From NCBI GenBank assembly GCA_001792895.1, contig MARA01000005.1:2418001-2482000 (forward strand): 64,000 nucleotides of DNA. The letters are read 5' to 3'. This DNA comes from Lentinus brumalis (Eukaryota; Basidiomycota; Agaricomycetes; Polyporales; Polyporaceae). Below are positions 46,748-58,746 of the stretch, in pieces. Position 1 is the first letter of the stretch. Every line of letters begins with the position of its first letter. Under the pieces are notes generated by a model. The model ran no database searches. It worked only from the letters and a program-made list of their open reading frames with translations, and was not told the origin of the DNA. A program made the position numbers and the translations under genes.

Positions 46748-47009
46748 AACAGAAGTGAAGATAGTGCGATGCGGTACGCCGAGGTTTCGCGTTTTGTTCA
46801 GTCTGCGGGTAGGCATCCAGCGCCAGCATGCTCGAGTCGGTACCGCCGTCGGTACTTCTGCAGTTCATTCGGACGGACAGTTCGCCTCCACCATCAATCT
46901 GCCCATGCACAACGCGCAAGGTCCAGAGTCATACGGTCATACATATATTGATTGAATAGGCTGTGCCCAAGCATCCTCGAAACCCGCCCATGTACATCTC
47001 ATTCACTAC
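46748..47009. other. Spacer between the secreted repeat protein and U6
   Basis: This 262-bp interval is upstream of U6 and downstream of the repeat-protein stop at 47010. It should contain the upstream U6 promoter elements; no canonical TATA box about 30 bp before U6 is obvious. Confidence 0.35.
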
Positions 47010-50000
47010 TCAATCCAGGTCCGACAGCGACCGCTGCTTGAACATCCACTTGTACGGTGCGGTACTAACAGGCGTCATCGAGGCAGAAGCGGAGCTACTC
47101 GTCGCGCCGAGGCTTGTGTCCGTGGCAGATGGCGAGCTACTCGTCGCGCTGAGGGAGCCTGTGTCCGTGACGGATGCAGAGGTACCCGTCGCGATGAGAA
47201 TTGGGTCCGTGGCAGATACCGAGCTACTCGTCGCAGTGAGGGAACTTGTGTCCGTGGCGGATGCAGAGCTAGCCGTTGCGATCAGGGTTGTGTCCGTGGC
47301 AGATGGCGAGCTACTCGTGGCGCTAAGGGAGCCTGTGTCCGTGACAGATGCAGAGGTACCCGTCGCGATGAGAATTGGGTCCGTGGCAGATACCGAGCTA
47401 CTCGTCGCAGTGAGGGAACTTGTGTCCGTGGCGGATGCAGAGCTAGCCGTTGCGATCAGGGTTGTGTCCGTGGCAGATGGCGAGCTACTCGTGGCGCTAA
47501 GGGAGCCTGTGTCCGTGACAGATGCAGAGGTACCCGTCGCGATGAGAATTGGGTCCGTGGCAGATACCGAGCTACTCGTCGCAGTGAGGGAACTTGTGTC
47601 CGTGGCGGATGCAGAGCTAGCCGTTGCGATCAGGGTTGTGTCCGTGGCAGATGGCGAGCTACTCGTGGCGCTAAGGGAGCCTGTGTCCGTGACAGATGCA
47701 GAGGTACCCGTCGCGATGAGAATTGGGTCCGTGGCAGATACCGAGCTACTCGTCGCGGTGAGGGAGCTTGTATCCGTGGCAGATACAGTGCTACCCGTTG
47801 CGGTGAGGGAGCTCGTGTTTGTGATGGAGGAGCTGGAGGTCGCAGTGTCACTTGAAGAGTCGCTTGCATATGGGTTGTACACCTTCACTTCGAGCGCAGG
47901 AGAAGCAGTGGGCGTCGCCGCGGCAATGAGATCACTGCCGTTAAACGTATCCGACGCATCCGCGCTTGTCGTGCTAGAGGGGTCCGAGGTCGTCGCTGCC
48001 GCAGACGGTGCGGTCGTCGACCCAGGTGTAACGGTAGCATCTAGGGCAGTGCTCGTGCTGTTCTCAGTCGATACCGTCGCCGAAGCAATGATGATGTCAC
48101 TCGTCCCAGAAGACGTCGCCGTAGAGCTACTCGGAGAGGGCAAAGAGTCGGTGACACTGGAGGTTGGGGAAGAGGACGAGTCCGACGTGGTGGATGACAT
48201 CAACGACGTCGACGCGCTAGGAGACGTAACCGTAGCCGGTGCCGAGGAGTCCCCTTCCTGCACAGTTGACTCATGTAGCTTCACCTCAGGAGCCACAGGA
48301 GTAAAGCGCAGCGTCACGTTCTGCGCCTGGTCGAGTGCTTCTGCGGTCAAGGTCTGGGGCAACGGGAATCGCATCGACGGTCGGCGAGTAGCGTCGCCGA
48401 AGTCGTTGTCGAGAGCCTCTTGCGCGAAGCTCGTGACAGTTGCATCGCTATCACCAGCCGGAGTAGAGGGATCAACGGTGCCGTCATCTGCAACAGTCGA
48501 GTTGCTCCCGGTCACGCCGGGGTCTCTGCCAGCGTCGCCACCGTCAGCTGGATCTACCGAAGTGTCGCTGCTATCCGTGGTGCTGTCTCCGCCGTCGTCC
48601 TCGCCGTCGAACCACATTGGGCGAACTATGCCAGTGCTCGGCTCGTAAGCAAAGATTTGGCTCTTCTGCGCATCGCCGGATGAACAATCTTCGACCGTCA
48701 TGGCGGCTGGAGCCGAAGGTCGTGGGTTGAAGGTTGCACAATACCGCTGTAGCTGCGCATTATCTGCGTCGAACATGTCTGTCTTGATCAACACAGGAAT
48801 GTACGGGCTCGGCGCGGTCGAGTTGTTCGCGGTACCGGCAGAGGAGGAATTGGATGGGGTGGAAGGGTTGGTCGCGTTGGGAGTCAACTTCACGAGGTAC
48901 ATCAGACTATGATCTGCGTCCGACGCGTTGAGCACGAAGGAGGACGCGGCGGCATTGTCAGAATCGGTAGAACCATTCGGACTCGCCCCGACGACTAGGG
49001 ACGCGATCTTCTGTCCTTCAGGCGCACCGGCACTCGGACTCTGCGTAGCATCATGAGACCAGTCCTGTGAGCAGAGAACAACACGTACCATAACATCTAT
49101 CATTCCAGGTACATCGCTACCCTGACCGTCCCGCTTGACGTGAAGACTCATGTCGAGTGGACCATCGGATGAGTGGTAGCGCCCTGATTCTACCATGTAG
49201 GTCTTTCCCCCGTTCCCGGAGATGACCGTGGCAGGCGGACGCCCTCGAGCTTGCCTGCGGTGGATGTCAACGCGGGCATGATCGCCACTGACGTCGACTT
49301 CGCGGTGATGGTGGTCATCGTGGTCATCGTGGTCATCGAGGTGGTGGTGGCGATGAGGCTCCGGGGCTGGGACAGGAGACCGGCGAGTAGGGGCATGCTC
49401 CCTATGGCCTGCAGCACCTAGCGGGTGGTGTTCAGGGCGATGGTGAGGTGGTGGGTACCGACGAGGATGCATGTTGATATGATCGTTGTCTCCATTCACG
49501 ACGACTTCACCGTGGTGATCGTGGTGGCCGTCGTGATCAGTGTGGTCGTCGTGATCGTGGTGGTGATGAGGGTCGGGCGAGCGCTGAACGTGGACGCTGT
49601 CGTTGTCGCCTTTCGCGATGATACGATCGTGGTGATCATGGTGGTGACGCCTGTCAACTCGAGGGGGGAGAGTGTTGGCCTTGCGCATTGACACGCTACG
49701 CGAGCTGATCCACAAGCTCCTCATTCGGGTTACCGGGTCGACTGCCCAGGTATCTCGCTACAAGATTGTCCATATGAGATCGTGCCGCTCACAAGTCATC
49801 GAGGGAACTCACTGCCTCCTTCTCATGCTCCTTCGATCCCTGCTGTCCGCCAGCACCGCCATCCTCGCCCGAGCCAGAAGGCTTCTTGTGGCCATGCTTG
49901 TCCATAGAGGACGGGAGAGGGACCAGGGGCTTCAATTGTCTCTGAGATCCTTGCGTCGGTGTATTCTTTGAAGCGGCAGAGGAAGTCTTCTTGTCATGCG

Positions 50001-50253
50001 ACGAACCATGGCTCCGAGGACTGTCCTGACCGTCACGACCGTCCTGGACGCTGTCACCGCTGGTGGAGGCAGCGGCGTGAATGACACCTTCGTTCCTGTC
50101 CTTCCTGGAGTGACGAGCAGCTAGAGGTGTCTGTACCTCCGACGGCTCCCGGATCGCAAGCGCGGCAGCACTGACTGAAGGAGGAAGGACTGTCACCGCC
50201 GCGATGGACGACAACGCAGCAAGAACGGTGAAGCGCGAAGAAAGTACAACCAT
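47010..50253 (-). CDS. Secreted His/Asp-rich, Ser/Thr-rich repeat protein (about 1048 aa)
   Basis: Exon 1 (49793-50253) starts with a signal peptide (MVVLSSRFTVLAALSSIAAV then TVLPPSVSAAA). A 97-nt intron (49696-49792) joins it in frame to one long exon (47010-49695), total 3147 nt. Just after the joint are three modules, each a His/Asp stretch (HHHDHHD; HHHHDHDDHTDHDGHHDHH; HHHLDDHDDHDDHHH) followed by a short strand such as RIIAKGDNDSVHVQR, EVVVNGDNDHINMH or EVDVSGDHARVDIH. A non-repetitive middle (about 47860-49200) follows, containing VMVRVVLCSQDW, YLVKLTPNAT and CATFNPRPSAPAAMTVEDCS. The C-terminal third is Ser/Thr/Ala-rich with four 58-residue repeats (47131-47826), ending QRSLSDLD with no hydrophobic GPI tail. 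It looks like a secreted, O-glycosylated, possibly metal-binding wall or matrix protein; family not recognised. Confidence 0.75.
47131..47826 (-). repeat. Four tandem copies of a 174-bp coding repeat
   Basis: The string ggcgagctactcg recurs at 47131, 47305, 47479 and 47653, exactly 174 bp apart, and the units are nearly identical. Each encodes 58 residues made of four sub-repeats of 14-15 residues around SATDxxLIAT or SVTDTGSLSAT. Partial units flank the array on both sides. Near-identity across synonymous sites points to recent expansion or gene conversion. The plus strand is also open through the array (repeat of SVADGELLVALREPVSV), a by-product of the repeat. Confidence 0.9.
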
Positions 50254-50822
50254 CGTGGAGGGGCGCTAGCGGGGTGGGTGTATGCGGGGGAAGGTGGGCT
50301 GGAGGAAGGATGCTGTGTACGACGCAGTCGTGGGGCGTTCGAAAGCGACGAAAGCTGCGACAGCAAAGACCACCGGGGTCTCGAAAGCAAAGATGGTAGT
50401 GTAAGGAGAAGAAGGGGGGCGAAGGGGAACGAACCGCGGGGGTGCGGTTTATGTATCCCAGGGAAGCGAGCAGAAGAGCAGCTGAGGATGACAGTTACTC
50501 GATACAGGAATGGGATTACCTTTCTTGGACCTGCGCGAAATGGCCCACCTCGCCGTACGTCCTACTTACTCCGCAGAGATCAGGGCGACCGCGACCGCAC
50601 ATTTCAATCAGAGGAGGTGTATTTTGACCAACAAGACGCGATGTGTTCAAGCGAGTCATGGCGGGCGACAGCAATCGAGACATTCTACGCGGAGAACCCA
50701 GCAAGCGCTCTGTGACGGAGAATCCTTCACCGTCGCCCGTCGCACGCGGTGCACAAAGACCCAGTCGAATGTAGCTCGCAGTCATGGCAGGCGCAGAAGA
50801 CGCGATATTGAGAACCGCTCGG
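50254..50822. other. Intergenic stretch: promoter of the repeat protein and 3' flank of the GH5 gene
   Basis: Both neighbours are on the minus strand. I see no further coding signal. Confidence 0.35.
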
Positions 50823-52864
50823 TCAGTCTTGCCCGACATACGGCGCACAGACATTGGGATCATGCACGGCGGAAGGGTCGGCCGTGAGGTACCCACGCTT
50901 GACACCATCCAAGTACGACCTACAAGTGGATAACACCTTCAGTCTCGGCGCAGCGTATGCCGGTCAGTACATACCACTGTCGGGACAGGTCACCAGCCTG
51001 CTTGGATATCTCTGTCTTGAAGTTCCAGAACTGTGGCACGGTGATGAGCACTCGGGACGTCCAGCAACACCACAGCAACACTTACAATCCACCCACGTCC
51101 TTGAGAGTACGCGAGCTTCTGTGCGTCGGCCCACTTGTACAGGAACGCATCCGACGCGTCGAATTGCGTCGGGAGACCCCACTCGCCAAACCACAGAGGC
51201 GAGTCGCCAACTGCAGCGTCGTTCTGCACACGCTGCAGGTTGCATATGCTGGTGAGATATGCTTCCTCGTTCGGGTCGGCGACACCCTGAGAGAGTAGAG
51301 ACCGTCAGATGGAGCTAGTCGTGACATGGAGGGACCCCTACACCAAAGCTGTAGTATAAGTGATTGTCGTAACCCATCGGGCCAATAGCGGCGTCTGCTG
51401 GGTTGGGAGGGTCGTTGAATTGCCAGTTGACATCCATGAAGCTACAAGCACGTCATAGGGTATGGACATCAGAGACGCGCATGAATAATGCGTAAGCTGT
51501 CACTCACTTGGCAACAAGAGGTTGCCGCTTTCTAGACAGAGCAAAGTCAAGTCGGAAGTCGAGTTGCTGGGCCAACTCGACAAGAATGGGTATCGAGCTC
51601 AGAATGGCTGTCTTGACGTCAGAGCTCATCGTCTTCGAGCTTCCCACAGAGGCAGAGATCGCAGCAGTGACATTCGTCGATGACACGTTCGCGTCGGTCT
51701 TCAGATCGAAGACTGCATCGCCTATGCCAAGGATGAACTCAACCGCACGGATTGTCTGGACGAACTTCTTCTGGACTGCGCAGCTCGAATCAGACATACG
51801 GAAAAAAGCAGTATATGCATGTGGAGCACATACATTCGCCATAACCAGGTGTTTGCGTGGCGTCCATGATCGGCTCGTTGACGGCCTCGACGGCGAAGAC
51901 AGACTGGAAGTTGGAGTCGAGGTGCGATATGGCAGTCATAACCGCAGTCCAGACAAGGGCACGCTGATAGTTGTAAGACGTCTACAACGGTTAATGAGCT
52001 AGTCGTTCAAGCTGTATATGTGGGAGCATTTACTGACATAGAATTCGACGTCAGCGGTGCAGTGCCCGGTGAACGCTTGGTTGGCCGTTTGCACACCAGG
52101 AAGTGCATGGTGGTCGAGGATCACGCTAATACCTGCCTCCTTGAGCATTTTCACACCGCGTTGCTGAGACGTACATGAGCGGCGGCTTCTTTTAAAGATG
52201 CTCCGATTGCGATCACACTTACCAGATGCACGATGCCGCCGCGAGGAAAGTACTCAGATTTGCGATCGACGAGGCGCTCGACAATCCAGTAGCCAAGCTG
52301 TAACGTAGCCCGAACGTAGCCGAGGGTCAGTTCATGCTAACAACGACACGCCGGGATGCACTCACGGGGATGCGCACGGTATTGATACCGGCCGCACGCA
52401 GCGCGTCGACATCATGTTGAGTGAACCACGTGGACCTTGAAATCAGGAACAGTTAGAGGCACCACTGAGGCAAGGTAATGCGTATAGCACCGACCAGTGT
52501 GTCTTGAACTTTTCGTCAGCGGTGCTTTGCCCTTTGGCTTGGACGAACGAGCTAACAGTCATGATCAACAATCGGCAACCGAGACGACTGCAACATGGCA
52601 AACGTGCTTACAACTCCGAGCCGATGCAGCCTGAGCAGCAGTTGGAGTCACCACCCATGTCAGACCATTCTGGAGGCGCAGCAGCATCCTATGAGTTGAG
52701 GCCGCATGGAGACCAGTACAACAACGCGTACCTTGGGGCAACATCCACGGCTCCAGCACCAACCATGACCCAAGGTTCACGCCATAGATCTTGTCTGGAA
52801 TGGCCGCCCTCGCATGTAGGACCACGGTCGAACAAAAGATCCCGAATGCCACCAGCGGCCACAT
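50823..52864 (-). CDS. Glycoside hydrolase family 5, exo-beta-1,3-glucanase-like, secreted
   Basis: GH5 enzymes of this type hydrolyse beta-glucan in the cell wall or medium. The ATG at 52864 (MWPLVAFGIFCSTVVLHARA) gives a signal peptide; an in-frame TTG further upstream was not used. The body reads IYGVNLGSWLVLEPWMLPQ, EWSDMGGDSNCCSGC, STWFTQHDVDALRAAGINTV, RIP, LGYWIVERLVDRKSEYFPRG, GISVILDHHALPGVQTANQA, FTGHCTADVEFY, YNYQRALVWTAVMTAISHLD, then the acid/base EAVNEPIMDATQTPGYG and nucleophile SPLWFGEWGLPTQFDASD (Glu in each), GWIFWNFKTEIS and a tail DPNVCAPYVGQD at the stop 50823-50825. About nine short introns join in frame. The two catalytic Glu and the first-strand GVNLGSWL motif are intact, so it looks functional. 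Confidence 0.88.
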
Positions 52865-53693
52865 ACTATTCAAGTCGTTCGAGAAGAGAGGATGTGGGCC
52901 AGGATGCAGGGCGAGACCACGCAGCCACGCACCATCTTATACCAATCCAGCGGCCGTCCGTCGGTCCTCGCGCATAAGTACGTACTGATGCGCATCACAT
53001 CCATTGCAGCGGGCGAAGGTGTAAATGGAACTCCTCGTCATCGCGAGCATTCTATCGCGCGGTCCGACGAAGCCATGTAAGGGCGCGATTGTGCCTCGCT
53101 GAGCATCGCGTGGCCGTGGTTCGAGCCTGTCTGGACGTTCTGCGCGGTGGAGGAGGACAAGAAAGACGCGGCGCGCGTCGGCGCGTATGGCATCCAGGGA
53201 CGACGCCACCACGCGACCTTGCCCGCGCCGGTCAAGTGACCTCACCTCCACGTCTCGACAACCATGTCCGCGAACCTGCTGAGTTTTTTGGACGTACGCC
53301 CTTACGAGAATCTCGTTCCACGTTGAGTCACCGCGTGCTAGCTGTCCTGGCTGACGCTTCGCTGATACACTCAGCTCGGGAACTGTCCTGAATTCGTCGA
53401 CAAGGCTGCGTTTGCTTGTCGCGAAGCCGTCGTTCTCGAAGGTCACCTGAGAAGAAGCCATCGAATAGCAGAGGATTGGGTCCGTACAGGGGAGTTCCTG
53501 AAGTGTACCTCTGCATCCTACGAGGTTCTATAGTATGCGCCGCGTGCCATCACACAACGGCCCGCAGCCATGGACGAGCGGGGATAACTCTTAGCTCCTT
53601 CCGATATGAAGCTCATATCGTACCATATGGTATGACTAGCAGTCTATAGCCTCAAGAAGGAGCGGGAAGAACAGCGAAGGCGCTGGTGGAAGG
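52865..53693. other. Stretch upstream of the GH5 gene; unrecognised open frames
   Basis: A minus-strand frame at 52937-53461 and a second at 53328-53516 overlap here and read plausible protein segments (FENDGFATSKRSLVDEF), but no family, signal peptide or splice chain could be established. The last bases before 52864 are the GH5 promoter. Confidence 0.3.
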
Positions 53694-53967
53694 TCAAGCG
53701 AGCGATGACGTGGGTGAGGCAGAAGGGATGGTCGTAGAGCTCCGCACAGACGGAGTGCTCGTGGCGACCATGATGCTAGACGGACCGTAGTGGCCTCTGT
53801 GACAGTGGTGCCAGAGGCCGAAGCAGTACCCTGATGTGAGAGGCAGATGCAAACGTGGTCGTCCAGGGCGCACTACAGTACTGGTGTAGGTCTTGCCGAC
53901 CCAAGGCGCGCAGACATCAGAATCTTGCAGCGCTGCGGGGTCCTTCGTGATCCAAGGCGGACGCCCT
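53694..53967 (-). pseudogene. Last-exon remnant of a second GH5-like gene
   Basis: On the minus strand the frame WITKDPAALQDSDVCAPWVG, then KTYTSTVV, leads to a Ser/Thr-rich end (STPSVRSSTTIPSASPTSSL) and a stop at 53694-53696. Its first half matches the last exon of the GH5 gene (YLTADPSAVHDPNVCAPYVG). No catalytic or upstream GH5 block is found above 53967, so it is a 3' fragment of a paralogue, with an extra Ser/Thr tail the neighbour lacks. It lies only 830 bp upstream of the intact gene in the same orientation. Confidence 0.55.
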
Positions 53968-56900
53968 GGAGATATTCATTTCCGAAATGACTTCAGTAGG
54001 CTGTGGTATACCGACTGACGCAAGACTTACCACTGGCGCGGTCACTGTTCTGCTGACAGCAGCGGGGTTCTTAGAAGTGGTTGGGATAAGCGGGCGAGCA
54101 GGCTGCAACCGCGCTCAAGCTCGTCGTTCTGTCGCTCGTGAACGTGTCTCTACAGCCGCGATGCAATCAGCATGCGGGTACGCGTCAAGTCAAGGATCTA
54201 TGTAACAGCGGAGTACGCGACTTCCGGCAGGCGCGGCGCGGGTGTTGAACGTGCAGGAGCGGCGAGGAGAGAACTGAGAGAAGAGGCGGAGGGCGGAGGA
54301 GAGAAGAGGCGGCGTGGTAGCGCACTTGGTGCACACAGCAAGCGCAGCGTAGTGGAGTGAAGCCAGTTGTATTGCACAAGTTGTACTACAGCACACGACG
54401 TGCACGACGCATCTGGATTCGGACAAGTCGCGTCCAAAATTAGCGCCGATCGCGTCCAAGACGCGTCGAAAACGGGCGTGACCGTGTTTCTCCGCGCCAA
54501 TTCCGAACATAGCCAGATATAACCGCCCAAAAACGTAGTTATGTCGGTCTAGTTTCACTGGGGTTGAACTCCTAGCTCGACGCGACAGTCATCGGGTGTC
54601 GTATGGCTGAGCAGCCGCGTACTACGCTTGCGACGTCGTCACGAGCGTGCAGGGACTATGAATGGATTATGTGCCCCAGATGGGAGGATGTCGGACATGA
54701 TGGAGGGGTGTGCATCTGAGGGCGCGCACGAGAAGCAAGTCGATGTCGGCTTGATAGATGTCCGGAGAGTATCACGGCCTATCCCTACAGTCGACACGGC
54801 GTGAATCCAGGGAGGCGGGCGAGCGAGGTAGAGAGCAAGTCTGACGGAGAGATGCAGGTCATATCAGAGGGGAAATTAATAGGCGCCCCCAAGAGACTCC
54901 CGGTCCGAGACTCCGGCATCGTCGCAGCTCGTCCAACTCGACCCGCAAGGTCTCCTCTAGCCACTGCCACGGTGTCCTCGAGCTCTCTGGCTTGCCTCAT
55001 TGCAGACATCGACGCCTCGTCTTTCCCCATCACTCGTCGCTCTCCGCCTCAGCATAGCTTATGCCTCGCCCTGCGCCCCATCCTGCCGTCAATCCCCGTC
55101 CGCTATCGGTTCTCTATGGCGCCGTCCGTCCTTAGTCCTACTTAAGGCTCTGCCTTGGGATCCGGCAAGCCTTCGCATGGGCATACCACTAGCGTAAGTA
55201 CTCATGCACTTCTTCTCGCCTGCAACGGCTCGGAGCCCTGAACAGACCGGTTACCTGCACATCTGTCCCACAGACATGCACATCTATACGCATCTAGTTC
55301 GCGAGATTCAGCCTTTATAAGTCGGCGGTGAGTAGCTCAGCTTTCCCCTCCAGCTTTTTCCTCTCCCATATCTACTTACCTCGGCTTTGCAGACTTGCTT
55401 CCTGCACCTGCGACTGTGACGACAGCCGTACGCTGTTCCTCGATCCGGTCCGTCGCCAGCACGCTTGTATGTATCTTCGCCTCTGCGCACCTCCGTGCTA
55501 TCGCCCGCGAGCAACGCAGGCCTGACACGCGCGAAGGCCGCCCAGTCCGTGATTCGTCCAAACTCGATGGCCTCTTTCGGAGTGATACGATCCTTTCGCA
55601 TTCTGCCGGTAAGCATTGTCAGTCAGTGCCGACACAGCGGACACTCACATGGTCGGCACGTCCAGAAAAGCTTGCATTCACCGTTCACGTGCCCCCGTCC
55701 AAACGTCATCCCGAGTCTCCACGACTGCGACAACGATCATCGAAGCTTCAGCACATACGAGGTCAGTTTGCGAGCGCGCACGCGAGGTACGTACACCGCA
55801 AGTGCAGTCGTTCTTCAAATCTGACTTCGCAGTATCTTCCATCGCCCTCAAGCCGCCTGGCTGCAGGACCTCGGATGCTTCAAGCCGTGCCTGCACCGTT
55901 GTAGAGTACTGCAGAGCCAGCCCTTCTGCGAATATGTGCGTGCAGCGTCAGCCTTCGCTGTGTCGCAGCTGGAATGTCGTACCCACTCTGCGATGTCTAC
56001 ATACAAAATGTGTGCTCATAGTTGCTGGCCCGATGTCTATCGCCATCTGCCTGGCTCGCAAGGGCCGCTGTCGTTGAACTCGTCACGCGACGCTGTCGAC
56101 CCACGCTCGCGTCGTCTGGGCCGGCAGAGCCTTGAGCAAGCCAGTTCGCACTGAGACAATCCGCTGTGGGTAGAGTACGCTTATGTCGTAGTTCTCTCGT
56201 GGTATTCACCCTCATGTCTAGCTACTTATCTGCTGCATCAAGTCCTAATCGCGACGACTGTATGCGCCGTCGGGACGCTGTTGACTAGCGAGCAAGCAAG
56301 GTGAGTCAGGTTCACGCCCACAGCCCGATCCCTTGCTTACTCAACCACCCGTCTATGTGCCTCGTACGCTCGCCCTAGCACTCTCTGGCCTCGGATTCGA
56401 CTGTATTTCCAGCGTCGTCCTCACCCGAACATCGTGACATTAGTCAACGGCCATGTATGCGCGACGGCTCGGACCATGTCTCAGAACAACAAGGACTTAC
56501 GCGACATCGTGGACTCGCACCAACCCGCGGGCGGCGAGACGTCTCCGAGGGTACGTGGACACCGTTCGTGGCGACTTGGACTTACGCCGGCTATTGCGGC
56601 TTGCTACCCAAGGCAGTCATTTCCCGGACTCCTTATCGACAACGCTTCCGAGCCGCCGCGACTCCAAAGGGCGACCGACAGGACGGGTACGGACGGTGTC
56701 GAGCGGGCTCATCCCGACCGTCTGCGCCGGCTCATCCTAGCAACAGTGCGCCGCTGTCCGGGCGTAGTCTCGCGACACGCTGTGCGATATTGCCTCCCGG
56801 GTACGTGCTCGACGAGAGGCTATTGGTGCCAACATTTGGAGCTTGTGAGTTCTCGAGAACCATGGGCAAGCTTCCCATACCCTGGATCACAACCGCCGAC

Positions 56901-57174
56901 ACGCGCATAGCACGGCAGTTACCTTCTAGAGGACGGCCAGACGCATCATAGTGGTCAAGTAGATCGCCTGAGACGTGAAGAGCATGCTAGCAGAGCGCAT
57001 ATGACTGCTGGAACGCACATAGTGAGTCCCACGTCATGACTCGGAGCTGCGACAGCTCGAATGTTCGTCTAATCTTTCGCTGTCCATACAGAGGACCTGC
57101 CTGAGACCCATATGTCGATTAGATGTTTACACCAGCAGTAGTAGGCTCAACACCTTGTTCTGGACGGAATAGTC
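53968..57174. other. Intergenic stretch of 3.2 kb, no gene supported
   Basis: Many open frames overlap (for example 55395-55904 and 56434-56951 on plus) but none shows a family motif, and I could not find the N-terminal two thirds of the carboxylesterase whose remnant follows at 57175. A true lineage-specific gene may be missed here. Confidence 0.3.
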
Positions 57175-58346
57175 TGAAAAGATCCGTTCATCACCAGCGA
57201 CGCCCTTGACGAGGGAACCATCTTCGCAACCGGAAGCTTCAACGTCACGTGCGTCATCCTCCATTACCTATGACTGTATAGTTGGCTCACTGGTGACTAG
57301 GACGTCCCGCTTCGTCTGGTGCTCCTGCTGGACGCGGACGGCACGACGCGGACGCAGGACGGAAGGGTTGGGCTGGGACCGGCAGAGCCGGACACGGACG
57401 CGGCGAAGGTCGAGCCGCTGGGTGGGCGGGCTCGCTCGCGCCGCGGTTATCCTGCGACCGTGCGTCGTAGCGGCCTTCTTCAAGGCGGGACCGGTGAGCG
57501 GAGACAACTACGTGTATTGCGTGCTGACACTACTTAAGTACTTCAAGTTGTTGCGCTACAGGTCCGGAATACTACAAACTAGCGCGAGCGAGAAGGGAGA
57601 GGCGGGCGGGGAGAAAAGCGAGAGTGTGGGAGCGAACGAGGCTAGCGGTGGTTTGCCCGTTCGCGAGGAGGTGATGGAAGACGAGGAAAACTAGTGGACA
57701 ACTGCGCCAGGCGAGAGGCGCTGGCGCACCGCTCACCTGCACGCTGGGTGCCGTCCTCTCGGGTTCGGCCGGCCCCTGCACTCACGACACCGAGTTCCGG
57801 GATTACGTGCACGATATCTTCCTCCTCAAGGCGGCCGCTGGACATGATCTTCAAGCTCTACCCGGACGACCCTGCCCAAGGATCACCCTTCGGCACTGGG
57901 AACGAGGATCAGCTTGCGGAGATGTACAGCGCATGGCAGCCTTCCAGGGGGACGTGGTCTTCCAAGCACCGAGGCGGTTCTTCCTGGATCAGCGATCTTC
58001 CAAGCAGCCCGCGTGGTCTTACGGTGAGTCTTCAGCTCTGCGCTCAGTGCATGAGAGAGTGACCCTCGAATGTCAGTTAGTAAGCGCGGAGCTTTGCAGG
58101 GTCTGGGCGTGGTGAGTCGCCGAAGAAGCATCTATTGCACTCGCTCTTCTGATTGACTAGACTATTCAGCCCCACCTCAGCAATTCTATTCCGCCGCTCT
58201 TCGTTCCGAACGAGGTCACGGATTTTGTGATTCAGTTTACCGCCACCCTGAATCCGAACGGCTTCCCGAAACAAACTTTTCGGTGGCCGCAGTACGACTC
58301 GCGTCGCCGGCAGATCCTTGTGCTCGTAGACAGCGGATGCGATTAG
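57175..58346 (+). pseudogene. Broken type B carboxylesterase (C-terminal third)
   Basis: Three pieces of a secreted carboxylesterase/lipase-type B protein are in order. At 57178-57248 is KDPFITSDALDEGTIFATGS then FNVT. After about 500 bp of unrelated sequence, DTEFRDYVHDIFLLKAAAGH resumes at 57787, followed by LYPDDPAQGSPFGTGNE and GDVVFQAPRRFFLDQRSSKQ then PAWSY near 58020. The last piece is VTDFVIQFTATLNPNGFPKQ then RWPQYDSRRRQILVLVDSGC to a stop at 58344-58346. The frame changes twice, entering and leaving the LYPDDP block (about 57858 and 57925), which no short intron explains. The nucleophile Ser region is absent. This is therefore a pseudogene, invaded or rearranged internally. Confidence 0.7.
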
Positions 58347-58746
58347 GCCTTATGGCGGGCTTGACAGCGCTGACCCTTGCTTACCCGCTGTGAGTTGGAC
58401 TTGGACTCGAAGGAGTCGACTTCCTTTGAAACGAGTACCACAAGCTGTATTTTGTGCGGAACACTTATCATGCTCGTTGGCCAGGGGCGTCTAGTCGCCG
58501 GCTTTCGCCGATTGACCTCCCAGTACTTGTCAAGAGATTCAACCTTGTCTCGCGCACGTTCGCAGTCACTCCTCTATCCCTCGTCCTCGCGGCTGGCTTC
58601 CATCCGATCTGACATCGAAGGATAAGTACACGACCTTGGCGTGCAGTGTCTGCATGTTCCAGCGGTATATAGGGAAGCTCCCGTCGGTGTGACGAGACAT
58701 TATATCCTCGTACTCCTGGTTCTCACCACCACACTTTGATATAACG
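58347..58746. other. Intergenic stretch, promoter of the first coiled-coil gene
   Basis: No coding signal is supported. A tatata string near 58667-58672 lies about 75 bp before the ATG and could be a TATA box. Confidence 0.35.

Noticed and set aside
46963..48648. A 561-codon plus-strand open frame with repeats
   Set aside because: It runs antisense through the 174-bp repeats of the minus-strand secreted protein. Codon repetition keeps it open; it has no signal peptide or family, and the minus-strand frame has a signal exon, a spliced joint and meaningful composition.
52865..52873. Upstream TTG as start of the GH5 gene
   Set aside because: The ATG at 52864 is 9 bp downstream, gives a better signal peptide and is a normal start codon.
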